This document shows positions 8,269-15,665 of a stretch of DNA of 64,000 nt, piece after piece. Source of the stretch: JBEICQ01 sp046297395 (GTDB lineage: Bacteria; Bacteroidota; Bacteroidia; UBA4408); NCBI GenBank assembly GCA_046297395.1, contig JBKCNM010000093.1, positions 1-64,000 of the forward strand, in the 5' to 3' direction. Position numbers and translations under genes: made by a program. The notes under the pieces were generated by a model. The model was not told where the DNA came from. It saw nothing but the letters and a program-made list of their open reading frames with translations, and ran no database searches. Each line of letters begins with the position of its first letter. Within the stretch, counting starts at the first letter, position 1.

Positions 8269-9303
8269 TTAGTTGAAAATAATCTGCTCCGCTTGTTTGT
8301 GAACAACCTCTCCAATGCACACTGGAGCATTATATCCATTAGTTATCATCATCTCTTCAATGGTCTTCTCCGCATAGGAAGAGGCAGTAAACAACAAGGG
8401 ACCATTGGTCTGAGGATCACAGTAAACCAGAAAATCTAGTCCCTCCAATCCTTTGACATGTCCCTGAATGGCTTTCAGATTATTGGTGGTAATGTCGGGA
8501 TATATCATCGATCTTACACACTCTTCAGCACCCTTGAGCAAAGGGATCGCACTCTTTTTTACCAAGGCTGAAAGCCCTGCTCCCTCCATCATCTCCATTA
8601 GATGTCCGCATAGTCCAAATCCTGTTACATCGGTCATCGCATGTACTTCTTCGGAATCCGCTAAAAGACTGCCTTCTGCATTCAGATGTTTCATTGATTG
8701 CATCCAAGCCTCAGTCCATTCGGATTTAATTTGTCCCCGTTTATAGGCTGCTGATAATAATCCACTTCCCAGTGCTCTGCTTAAGTAGATTTTATCTCCG
8801 ATTTGTGCAGTGCTGTTTTTTTTGAGTTTTTTTTCTGTTACCCATCCATTCACGCAAAGTCCAAAAAACAATTCTTTTGATTCTATTGTATGTCCTCCTG
8901 CAAGAGCTACGCCTGCATTCGCACACACCTGCGATGCAGCGCCTAAAATTTGATTCGCAATAACAGAAGGAATTTGTCCTGAAGGCCAGCCGAGCACAGC
9001 CAGTGCCAGAAAAGGTTTTCCGCCCATAGCAAATACATCGCTCAGGGCATTGCATGAGGCGATGATGCCGTAGTCGGAAGCATCATCCACCATGGGTGTA
9101 AAAAAATCTACGGTGCTGATTAAACACATGCCGGAGTCGGTTCTCACCACCGCTGCATCATCGGAGGTATGATTACCAACCAGCAAGTTGGTAAATGTTT
9201 CCGGAGAAACAGAAAGCCCTTGCAGCATTTCTGAGAGAGCGGCTTTTGGCAATTTACATCCGCATCCTGATGATTTGCTGTATGTGGTTAAAGCAATATC
9301 CAA
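8269..9303 (-). CDS. selD: Selenide, water dikinase (selenophosphate synthetase)
   Basis: 344 residues, normal length. The N-terminus has SGCGCK with catalytic Cys14 and Lys17, the counterparts of E. coli Cys17 and Lys20; position 14 is a TGC cysteine codon, not a selenocysteine. AIRS-type metal/ATP motifs (DDAAVV, TVDFFTPMVDD, DVTGFGLCGH) are present. The enzyme makes selenophosphate from selenide and ATP. No ATG exists before the catalytic motif: the only reasonable start is TTG at 9303, two bases after the DUF420 stop. It therefore looks like the last gene of the cytochrome oxidase operon. No selA, selB or mnmH is visible. Confidence 0.93.
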   Translation of the reverse strand: MDIALTTYSKSSGCGCKLPKAALSEMLQGLSVSPETFTNLLVGNHTSDDAAVVRTDSGMCLISTVDFFTPMVDDASDYGIIASCNALSDVFAMGGKPFLALAVLGWPSGQIPSVIANQILGAASQVCANAGVALAGGHTIESKELFFGLCVNGWVTEKKLKKNSTAQIGDKIYLSRALGSGLLSAAYKRGQIKSEWTEAWMQSMKHLNAEGSLLADSEEVHAMTDVTGFGLCGHLMEMMEGAGLSALVKKSAIPLLKGAEECVRSMIYPDITTNNLKAIQGHVKGLEGLDFLVYCDPQTNGPLLFTASSYAEKTIEEMMITNGYNAPVCIGEVVHKQAEQIIFN

Positions 9304-9304
9304 C

Positions 9305-9838
9305 TTATTGGTAATACGGGCTGATCATGAGATATACTACCGGGCCGGTAATCGCAACATAGAGCCATACAGGCCATGTAATACGCGCCAGCTTTCGGTG
9401 TTTGTCAATCTCACCGGCAAGTGCACGATAGGCCGTAAACAGAATGAAAGGAAGAATAACAGCAGCCAAAAAAATATGTGTTACAAGTATAATATAATAC
9501 ACCATTTTAATGGTTCCTGTCCCGCCGAAGGTGGTTTCGCCTGCCAGTAGGTGATGGATAATATAGGATACCAAAAACAAGATGGAAAGCACCAGTGACC
9601 CCAGCATCAATTGCTTGTGCTGTTCAACTTTTTTCTGTTTGATTGCCAACAATGCCAGCACAAGAAGCACAGCAATCAAGCCATTGATACAGGCATTGAT
9701 TTTTGCAAAAATATGCACATCAAATCCTGGATTGATATCCAGTTTTACCCTGCCCAGTATCACTACTGCTGCAAAAACTACAAAGGAAAAAATGCCGATA
9801 TACCATCGGGCTTTCGATTCATTTGCTTGAATTTTCAT
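9305..9838 (-). CDS. DUF420 (CtaM-like) membrane protein, cytochrome oxidase assembly
   Basis: 177 residues with five predicted helices (~13-31, 41-63, 77-98, 107-132, 148-170) and conserved histidines in loops (QHKQLM, IIHHLL, VTHIFL). DUF420 proteins, including CtaM of Gram-positives, help mature haem-copper oxidases. Its place after subunit III, subunit IV and an SCO-like gene fits that role. The start overlaps the SCO stop by 20 nt and the stop lies 1 nt before the selD TTG codon. It works in the inner membrane. Confidence 0.85.
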   Translation of the reverse strand: MKIQANESKARWYIGIFSFVVFAAVVILGRVKLDINPGFDVHIFAKINACINGLIAVLLVLALLAIKQKKVEQHKQLMLGSLVLSILFLVSYIIHHLLAGETTFGGTGTIKMVYYIILVTHIFLAAVILPFILFTAYRALAGEIDKHRKLARITWPVWLYVAITGPVVYLMISPYYQ

Positions 9839-10532
9839 GATGATTCATGTTGAATTTATACTCTCCGTTTAATACCACAATTTCATTCATCAGGTTGTTC
9901 ACAGACACCACTGAAGAAGCTTCGTAAATGCCTCTGAGCATTCCATGATGATCAACCAGAAACAAGTGCATATACAAACTATCTGCAGTGATTCCGCTAA
10001 TGAGTTGCAGGGCATTTTTGAGCTCCTTGCGCTGTGCATCCTCCAAGTACAGATAATCCCATTTTTTTCCTTCGGCATGGGTTTCGTTACGGTATCGCTT
10101 TAGCAAGGATCTAGCATCTGTGGTATCAGGCAGGCTGAGCATTTTCAGTGGCTTGATATGCGAAATTCTTTTTTGAATGCGAAAGAGATTTGCCGCTGCC
10201 ATGGCACAAACTTTTCTATCTAATGAAGGCAATAAATGAATTACGATAAATTTATTTGAGGAACTGAAAGTATCGCCGTTGCTTAATTCTCCTTTTAACT
10301 CCGGCAGGGATGTAAAAACAGAATCACCGTTTTCTATTGCCAGGAATTTTCCGTAATGTTTCAAAGAAATAAACACCGGCTTTTCAAGTTGGGTAAAAGG
10401 TTTACGGATATAAAAAACATAAAAAAGAAGACAGAGTGCTGCCGGGACAATAAAAAAAAGAGGAAGCCAAACCCTGCTTCCTCTCTTTGTTTTTTTTACC
10501 TGCTGATTATTCTGCATGACCACCTGCGGCAT
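9819..10532 (-). CDS. SCO1/SenC-like membrane-anchored protein with degenerate copper site
   Basis: 237 residues with an N-terminal anchor (~22-41) and a thioredoxin-fold SCO domain facing the periplasm. SCO proteins deliver copper to the CuA site of cytochrome oxidase through CxxxC plus a distal His. Here the motif reads SLDRKVC: Asp105 replaces the first Cys while Cys109 and the distal His189 (MHLFLVD) remain. Normal copper binding or thiol chemistry is therefore doubtful. An internal ATG (10517) would shorten the overlap with the subunit IV gene from 26 to 11 nt. A terminator-like hairpin lies inside the first codons. Confidence 0.82.
   Translation of the reverse strand: MPQVVMQNNQQVKKTKRGSRVWLPLFFIVPAALCLLFYVFYIRKPFTQLEKPVFISLKHYGKFLAIENGDSVFTSLPELKGELSNGDTFSSSNKFIVIHLLPSLDRKVCAMAAANLFRIQKRISHIKPLKMLSLPDTTDARSLLKRYRNETHAEGKKWDYLYLEDAQRKELKNALQLISGITADSLYMHLFLVDHHGMLRGIYEASSVVSVNNLMNEIVVLNGEYKFNMNHHENSSK
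10451..10484 (-). terminator. Terminator-like hairpin inside the SCO coding region
   Basis: AGAGGAAGC (10459-10467) pairs perfectly with GCTTCCTCT (10476-10484), with an 8-nt loop. On the minus strand the hairpin runs directly into eight U residues (10452-10459). It sits 23 nt past the stop of the subunit IV gene and ~50 nt inside the SCO gene, so it could reduce transcription of SCO, DUF420 and selD. It also encodes part of the SCO N-terminus, so chance cannot be excluded. Confidence 0.6.
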
Positions 10533-10947
10533 GTCTTGCTTTTACTTCATTCTGCTGATCGATGATATTTTGGTCTATCACATAGCGATAATCCTTTGAG
10601 TAGGAACCTTCACTAAGGTCAACCAGGGCCACGAGATACAACACAAATACAATAAAAGGTACAAGCACAAGATAGCGGAATACCTTTACCTCATCTCCAA
10701 GGTGCATGAATGAGAGTACAATATAGGCTGCTTTAAGGACGGTGAAACCGATGAACAATACCTTGATAAGCAGGGTTCCGTTGATGTGCCAGTCCTCTGC
10801 CTTAAAACCAATCCATAGTTCAATCAGGGTGATGGCAAGCATGATCCAGAAAACATTCCAAAGCTTGCGGCGAATTTTTTTACCGGCCTCTTCTGAGTGA
10901 ATGGCCATGTGCTCATAGCTGGGAAAACCGTCGTTGAATTCAGACAT
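10507..10947 (-). CDS. Cytochrome c oxidase subunit IV family protein
   Basis: 146 residues with three predicted helices (~29-47, 58-82, 88-108). They are preceded by a cytoplasmic segment rich in acidic residues and His and followed by a polar tail ending ARHAAGGHAE. The layout matches the small subunit IV (CoxD/CyoD-like) of bacterial haem-copper oxidases, which stabilises the subunit I core and is not catalytic. It begins 12 nt after the subunit III stop, in the usual order III-IV-SCO-DUF420. Confidence 0.88.
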   Translation of the reverse strand: MSEFNDGFPSYEHMAIHSEEAGKKIRRKLWNVFWIMLAITLIELWIGFKAEDWHINGTLLIKVLFIGFTVLKAAYIVLSFMHLGDEVKVFRYLVLVPFIVFVLYLVALVDLSEGSYSKDYRYVIDQNIIDQQNEVKARHAAGGHAE

Positions 10948-10959
10948 GATTTGGTTTTT

Positions 10960-11673
10960 TTAGAGTAAGTAAAAGAAGGTGAAAACGAATACCCAAACAA
11001 GGTCAACAAAATGCCAGTAGAGGCCTACTTTTTCAACCATTTCGTAATGTCCTCTGCGGGTATAAGTATCGTTGAGCACATTGATGAAGATAATTGCATT
11101 TAAAACCACACCGCTAAATACATGCGTTCCATGAAAGCCTGTGATGAAGAAGAAAAAGTCTCCGAATACGGGAAGTCCGTATTCATTGTATGTGAGGTTT
11201 GCTCCGTGCACAACTACATCTTTCCATTGACCATCCACGAGGATGTTGCGCACAGCACCTTTTTCGGTTCCTTCAATGAAATGATACCACTCCCATGCCT
11301 GAGAGCCCACAAAAGCCAAACCGCCGATGATGGTGAGAAACATCCAGATACTTACTCCGCGTTTATCGTTGCGGTGTCCTGCTTCTACGGCAAGTACCAT
11401 AGTTACTGAGGACATAATCAGGATAAAGGTCATCAAGCCCACATAGGCCAATGGAATATGTCCTTCATAGAAAGGAAAATGGGTGAAAACCTCTCCCGGG
11501 TTTGGCCACAAATCAGAGAACTTGTGCCTCATGAAGCCATAGGCAGCGAGGAGTCCTGAAAATGTGAAGGCATCGGAGATGAGAAAAAACCACATCATCA
11601 TTTTGCCATAACTTACACCGAAAGGGGAAACCCCTCCTTTCCAGTGTGCTTCTACTGCTGAATGTCCAGCCAT
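10960..11673 (-). CDS. coxC: Cytochrome c oxidase subunit III
   Basis: 237 residues from the ATG at 11673 (MAGHSAVEAHW). The open frame extends to 11730, but a -7 promoter element falls inside that extension, so the shorter start is right. Five helices with the subunit III landmarks are present: MWFFLISDAF, QAWEWYHFIEG, FFITGFHGTHVFSG and the C-terminal HFVDLVWVFVFTFFYL. The subunit supports proton-pumping subunit I. Subunits I and II are not in the window; the operon as seen starts here and continues into subunit IV. Confidence 0.93.
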   Translation of the reverse strand: MAGHSAVEAHWKGGVSPFGVSYGKMMMWFFLISDAFTFSGLLAAYGFMRHKFSDLWPNPGEVFTHFPFYEGHIPLAYVGLMTFILIMSSVTMVLAVEAGHRNDKRGVSIWMFLTIIGGLAFVGSQAWEWYHFIEGTEKGAVRNILVDGQWKDVVVHGANLTYNEYGLPVFGDFFFFITGFHGTHVFSGVVLNAIIFINVLNDTYTRRGHYEMVEKVGLYWHFVDLVWVFVFTFFYLL

Positions 11674-11693
11674 AAATGAATTTTGAATCCGGG

Positions 11694-11725
11694 CAAAAAT
11701 AGGGTTGCCATTTGGCTTATGCAAG
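11694..11725 (-). promoter_or_regulatory. Promoter of the cox operon
   Basis: On the minus strand TATTTTTG (11694-11701) is a full match to the -7 box TAnnTTTG. CTTG (11722-11725), 20 nt upstream, is a 3-of-4 match to the -33 TTTG. The implied start is ~14 nt before the coxC ATG. Confidence 0.55.
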
Positions 11726-11766
11726 CACAAAACCCATAAACCGGTATTTTTTTTTCACAGGGTTTT

Positions 11767-12828
11767 TCAGTCCTTTTTTCGGGTAAACCTTAATGCACCA
11801 AGCATCCAGTTGGGTAAGGGCTTGCTTCTGTCGCGGCTGCCCAGATTGAGGTACCAGCCGATGACTTTCAAAATAGGAATCCTGTAGGTCTCCACAAATT
11901 CAATCCAGGTCCCGTCAGGATCCTCGCAATAGGTAAAGTGACCGCTCGCCTCTCCCATGTCGAAGCTGTTGCCGCTATTGATGGTAAATGGGTGTCCTTT
12001 GGCTGCTACATGGCGTTCTAATGCTTTCATGTCATATACATCAAAACAGAGGTGAATAAACCCCTGGTCTCCCCAATACCGGTCTTCAAAAATCCTTCGT
12101 GGATGGTAATCGATAGCCTCCAGTAATTCAATGGTATTTTGCCCCAGCAGCCTGCTGAATGTGCCCGAAACTTGTTTGCTTCGCTCCAGAATAACTCGCC
12201 TAAAGGCTTTGTTTCCTCCCGGCAGATAAGCCAAATCATCGAAAATGCCGCTCCCATCAAAAACCAATTTGTCAAAACCGAGTACATCCCTGTAAAATGC
12301 CAGGCTTTTTTCCATCTTACCTATCCCGATGCTGCTGCCGGCAACCCCGCCGCAGTGGGTGAGGGGCTTGCGAAACCAGTCTTTACCGGGAATGATGTCA
12401 AAATAATTTCCGAAGGGATCGCGCACATAAAAATGAATCTCTCCCGCCGGATTTTTGAGAACCTCTGAACAGCTTCCTTTGGGAAGGATTTCACTTAGGA
12501 TCTGATGTGATTTATTTACATCGGGAGATTTGATTTTCGCAGCAAAAAGTCCAAGATCCCCCAATTCAGGATTAAATTTCGGTGCCTGTGGTTCTCGGCT
12601 TGTGTATTGCCAGATTTCCATTCCACCTCCGCCTGCAATGTTGATGGCCAGCACGGCCGAACGGGCATGCACCTTGCCGCCGGTGTATTTGGTCATCAGT
12701 TTGGCCTCTGCACTCTCCTGAAAAACGGGTATGTCCATGCCAAAATGCTTTCGGTAAAAGTCCCATGCCTCTTGAACATCAGGAACACCAATGCCAATTT
12801 GCTGAATGCCTACAATATTCTCTTTCAT
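11767..12828 (-). CDS. Two-domain VOC (glyoxalase/dioxygenase fold) protein
   Basis: 353 residues starting at MKENIVGIQQIGIG; an upstream in-frame ATG at 12870 would overlap the divergent gene's upstream region. Two vicinal-oxygen-chelate modules lie in tandem. The first (~5-140) contains IGVPDVQEAWDFY and IHFYVRDPFGNYFDI. The second (~150-325) contains GIGKMEKSLAFYRDVLGF, IHLCFDVYD and DPDGTWIEFVE. The C-terminal ~40 residues are extra. VOC proteins use a metal-held His/His/Glu set for lyase, dioxygenase or resistance roles; which one applies here cannot be told. It is divergent from the MFS carrier 59 nt away. Confidence 0.82.
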   Translation of the reverse strand: MKENIVGIQQIGIGVPDVQEAWDFYRKHFGMDIPVFQESAEAKLMTKYTGGKVHARSAVLAINIAGGGGMEIWQYTSREPQAPKFNPELGDLGLFAAKIKSPDVNKSHQILSEILPKGSCSEVLKNPAGEIHFYVRDPFGNYFDIIPGKDWFRKPLTHCGGVAGSSIGIGKMEKSLAFYRDVLGFDKLVFDGSGIFDDLAYLPGGNKAFRRVILERSKQVSGTFSRLLGQNTIELLEAIDYHPRRIFEDRYWGDQGFIHLCFDVYDMKALERHVAAKGHPFTINSGNSFDMGEASGHFTYCEDPDGTWIEFVETYRIPILKVIGWYLNLGSRDRSKPLPNWMLGALRFTRKKD

Positions 12829-12887
12829 ATGAATAAGGATTTGATTTCGGTTTTTTGGATTACCTTGCAAGAGTAATTATTTTTTTG

Positions 12888-14120
12888 ATGAAAGCAGACA
12901 TTCCCTCTTTCAACCGCAAACAGGCCATGCTGAGTGTGGTAGCAGCACTAGGTTATTTTGTTGATATTTATGATCTCATCCTTTTTAACATCGTTAAAAA
13001 ACCAAGTCTCATCGCGCTTGGCGTAACAAACCAAGCACTGGAAGACACAGGTATTCTGTTGTTCAATATGCAAATGATTGGCATGCTTCTCGGCGGCCTT
13101 ATCTGGGGTATTGCAGGTGACCGAAAGGGAAGGGTGAGGGTACTTTTCGGTTCTATCATCCTGTATTCTCTGGCAAACATTGCCAATGGATTTGTGCAGA
13201 ATGTGGGTCAGTATGCCATTATCCGACTCATCGCAGGGATAGGTCTTGCGGGTGAACTTGGCGCCGGAATCACGCTGATTTCCGAAACCATGCACCGCGA
13301 ATACCGAGGATACGGAACCATGGTTGTGGTGACTTTTGGCGCACTGGGCGCAGTGTTGGCAGCCAATGTTGCAGATAAGTTCGACTGGCAGGTAGCCTAT
13401 TTTACAGGAGGCGCACTGGGATTGGCATTGTTGGCACTTCGGCTGGGAACCTTTGAAAGTGGCATGTATACCGGAATGAACAACAGCAACATCAAAAGAG
13501 GTAATTTTCTTTCTCTCTTTTCCAACTCAAAAAATGCGTTCAGATATATTTACTGCATCCTCATTGGATTGCCCATCTGGTTTGTGGTGGGCGTGCTCGT
13601 GGCATTGTCTGAAACATTTGCCAATGTGCTGCATGTACAAGGCGAAGTCAGAGTGAGTCAGTCGGTTATGTATTGTTATTTGGGCCTCTCGGTTGGCGAT
13701 GTGGTAAGTGGTCTGATGAGCCAGTTGTTGCGAAGCCGAAAAAAGGTGGTGCTGTTCTATCTGATATTTTCCGTACTCATCATTCTCCTGTACTTGTTTT
13801 CACCGGTGGTTTACGCAAGCATGTTTTATTTCTATTGCTTCCTGCTGGGCGCTGCAACCGGCTACTGGGCTTTGTTTGTAACCATAGCATCAGAGCAGTT
13901 CGGTACCAATATTCGTTCAACAGTAACCAATACAGTCCCTAATTTTGTAAGAGGAGCAGTGGTTCCCATCACGCTTGGATACAAATCTCTTGTACCTTAT
14001 CTCACACCTGTATACGCCGCTCTTGTGGTAGGATCTGTTTGCCTGCTATTGGCTTTTACCGCCATCTTTCGGATCTCAGAAACCTTTGGTGCAGATTTGG
14101 ATTACTACGAAACCCTTTGA
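12888..14120 (+). CDS. MFS transporter
   Basis: 410 residues from ATG 12888 (MKADIPSFNRKQAM); a longer frame to 12855 adds residues without family support. Twelve helices are predicted, with the MFS signature after helix 2 (GGLIWGIAGDRKGRVRVLFG) and helix 4-5 glycine/arginine motifs (RLIAGIGLAGELGAGITLISE). This resembles the metabolite:proton symporter branch. The substrate is unknown. It ends directly against the convergent ubiX stop with no spacer and starts divergent from the VOC gene, suggesting a shared promoter region. Confidence 0.88.
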   Translation: MKADIPSFNRKQAMLSVVAALGYFVDIYDLILFNIVKKPSLIALGVTNQALEDTGILLFNMQMIGMLLGGLIWGIAGDRKGRVRVLFGSIILYSLANIANGFVQNVGQYAIIRLIAGIGLAGELGAGITLISETMHREYRGYGTMVVVTFGALGAVLAANVADKFDWQVAYFTGGALGLALLALRLGTFESGMYTGMNNSNIKRGNFLSLFSNSKNAFRYIYCILIGLPIWFVVGVLVALSETFANVLHVQGEVRVSQSVMYCYLGLSVGDVVSGLMSQLLRSRKKVVLFYLIFSVLIILLYLFSPVVYASMFYFYCFLLGAATGYWALFVTIASEQFGTNIRSTVTNTVPNFVRGAVVPITLGYKSLVPYLTPVYAALVVGSVCLLLAFTAIFRISETFGADLDYYETL

Positions 14121-14687
14121 TTAATTTTCTTTCCAGGGATTTGGATGTTGTGCCAGTCCGAGCATGGTAATCACTCTGTCTGTAACAGTGGATAGTATCT
14201 CTTCTATGTTCTTGGGATTGTTGTAAAAGGAGGGCGTGCAAGGCAAGATGATCCCACCTGCCAGGGTAACCTGCTCCATGTTGCGGATATGAATGAGGTT
14301 ATAGGGCGTTTCTCGCACCATTAACACCAGCTTCCTTCTTTCCTTGAGCATCACATCGGCTGCACGGGTAATTAAATCGTCGCTGATGCCACCCGCTATT
14401 CTTCCCAATGTGCCCATGGAGCAGGGACAAACAACCAGCGTATCGTAGGTGCTTGAACCGGAAGCAAAAGGAGCCATGAAATCATTTTTCTCAAAATGTT
14501 TAACAGGCAAATTTTTGTAAGAATTGTCTCCACATTCATGTTCCCATACAGTTCTTGCATTTTCTGACATGACCACTGAGAGTTCAGCAATGGTTTGAGG
14601 AACATAGGAAAGCAATTTGTTGATGAGTTGTTTCGCATATACCGAGCCACTCGCTCCGGTGATGGCAACTGCAATTTTTCTGGACAT
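14121..14687 (-). CDS. ubiX: UbiX family flavin prenyltransferase
   Basis: 188 residues (start MSRKIAVAITGASGS; an ATG 24 nt upstream is less likely). The Rossmann-like flavodoxin fold has AITGASGSVYA at the FMN site, VCPCSMGTLGRIAGG (~100-114) and RETPYNLIHIRNM (~138-150), all typical of UbiX. The enzyme makes prenylated FMN for UbiD-type decarboxylases. No ubiD is nearby. The stop abuts the MFS gene stop exactly, so the two genes converge without a terminator in between. Confidence 0.93.
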   Translation of the reverse strand: MSRKIAVAITGASGSVYAKQLINKLLSYVPQTIAELSVVMSENARTVWEHECGDNSYKNLPVKHFEKNDFMAPFASGSSTYDTLVVCPCSMGTLGRIAGGISDDLITRAADVMLKERRKLVLMVRETPYNLIHIRNMEQVTLAGGIILPCTPSFYNNPKNIEEILSTVTDRVITMLGLAQHPNPWKEN

Positions 14688-14773
14688 CTTGTTATTCAAA
14701 CAAAAAAGCAAGGTGAAATGTTCGGGAGGCTTCCTCGCATCATCAAGCGATTGGCTTCCAACCGCAAAATGGA

Positions 14774-15664
14774 TTACCGGATTTTTTTTGCTTCTGCCTG
14801 TATCACTTCATAGGTATCTGATTTGTAAATGATACCAATCACATACAGTTTGTTTTTGTTCCATTGCGCGGGTAAGGTTTGCGTGTACACCTTTTTCGTG
14901 CCTTCACTACCTGCCGCAGGATTGTCGCTGATTGTTTCTCCCCATGCTCCATTAAGACATGCCCTGAGCATGTGTTTGTGTTTGTAATTGGTAATGCGTT
15001 CCGGATTCTGGCTGTAATCTTTTTGAGAGGCAATGATGCTGTCTTCAGCCAGGTAAACAGAGAGCTTATAGGAACCGCTGAGGGCTGCCGAAAAATTGGA
15101 TTTAATGGTTACTCTTAATTTGGTACCTGCGCTGTTTACCTCGTTCTTAACAGCCATAAACACAGAGGGCGGCAAAGCAAGTCGCTGATTCACTTTCGAT
15201 AACCATTGACTGTATGGGAGAATATGATTTTGATTTGCAAATCCTGCCCGGTCAACCATTCCTTGAGGCAAGCCAAAAGCAGAGATACCAAAAAAAGCAT
15301 CGATAGCAGTGCCTTCTGAAGTACGAAAGTCATTTGGATATCCCTCCGATGGTTTGGGTTCGGCAAAGAGTCCCACATGGATGGCCACAGGCACAACCGA
15401 AGCTCCTTTTTGCTGAATAATTTCATCCAGTTGGATGGCTGCTTCAGGGCAGTTGCCACAAGTATGACCGGTGTAATCTTCCACCAATACTTTTTTCTGC
15501 GTTTGGAACCCGGTATCAGGATAAGTAACAAAAACCTCGGAGGTGTCGCCCGGATTAGTAGGTTGTTCGGGTTGCTTCTCGAGACGATTATCTTTGATCT
15601 TGTCACAGGCATGAAACAGGATGACAAACAGCAGAAGACAGGAAATTTGATGCAGGAATTTCAT
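14774..15664 (-). CDS. Omp28-like lipoprotein with thioredoxin-type CGNC
   Basis: 296 residues with a lipoprotein signal ending FHAC (Cys20). After a Pro/Thr-rich linker comes a thioredoxin-like domain with VLVEDYTGHTCGNCPEAA (Cys69, Cys72) and a candidate cis-Pro loop FGLPQGMVDR. The ~120-residue C-terminal part is strand-rich and resembles the Omp28 family. It is likely attached to the outer membrane. It is the third gene of an operon (TlpA, DUF6029 barrel, then this one) and shares the EEFT/EDYTG-C..C layout with the secreted array further upstream. Either a thiol-disulfide or a scavenger role is possible. Confidence 0.82.
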   Translation of the reverse strand: MKFLHQISCLLLFVILFHACDKIKDNRLEKQPEQPTNPGDTSEVFVTYPDTGFQTQKKVLVEDYTGHTCGNCPEAAIQLDEIIQQKGASVVPVAIHVGLFAEPKPSEGYPNDFRTSEGTAIDAFFGISAFGLPQGMVDRAGFANQNHILPYSQWLSKVNQRLALPPSVFMAVKNEVNSAGTKLRVTIKSNFSAALSGSYKLSVYLAEDSIIASQKDYSQNPERITNYKHKHMLRACLNGAWGETISDNPAAGSEGTKKVYTQTLPAQWNKNKLYVIGIIYKSDTYEVIQAEAKKIR

Positions 15665-15665
15665 A

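Noticed and set aside
9258..9266. SelD as a selenoprotein
   Set aside because: The catalytic position is a TGC cysteine codon, not TGA.
11674..11730. Longer N-terminus for coxC
   Set aside because: A well-placed -7/-33 promoter lies inside it, so the transcript begins downstream.
14750..14768. Hairpin between ubiX and the Omp28 lipoprotein as a terminator
   Set aside because: The stem has a mismatch and no U-tract follows on the minus strand.
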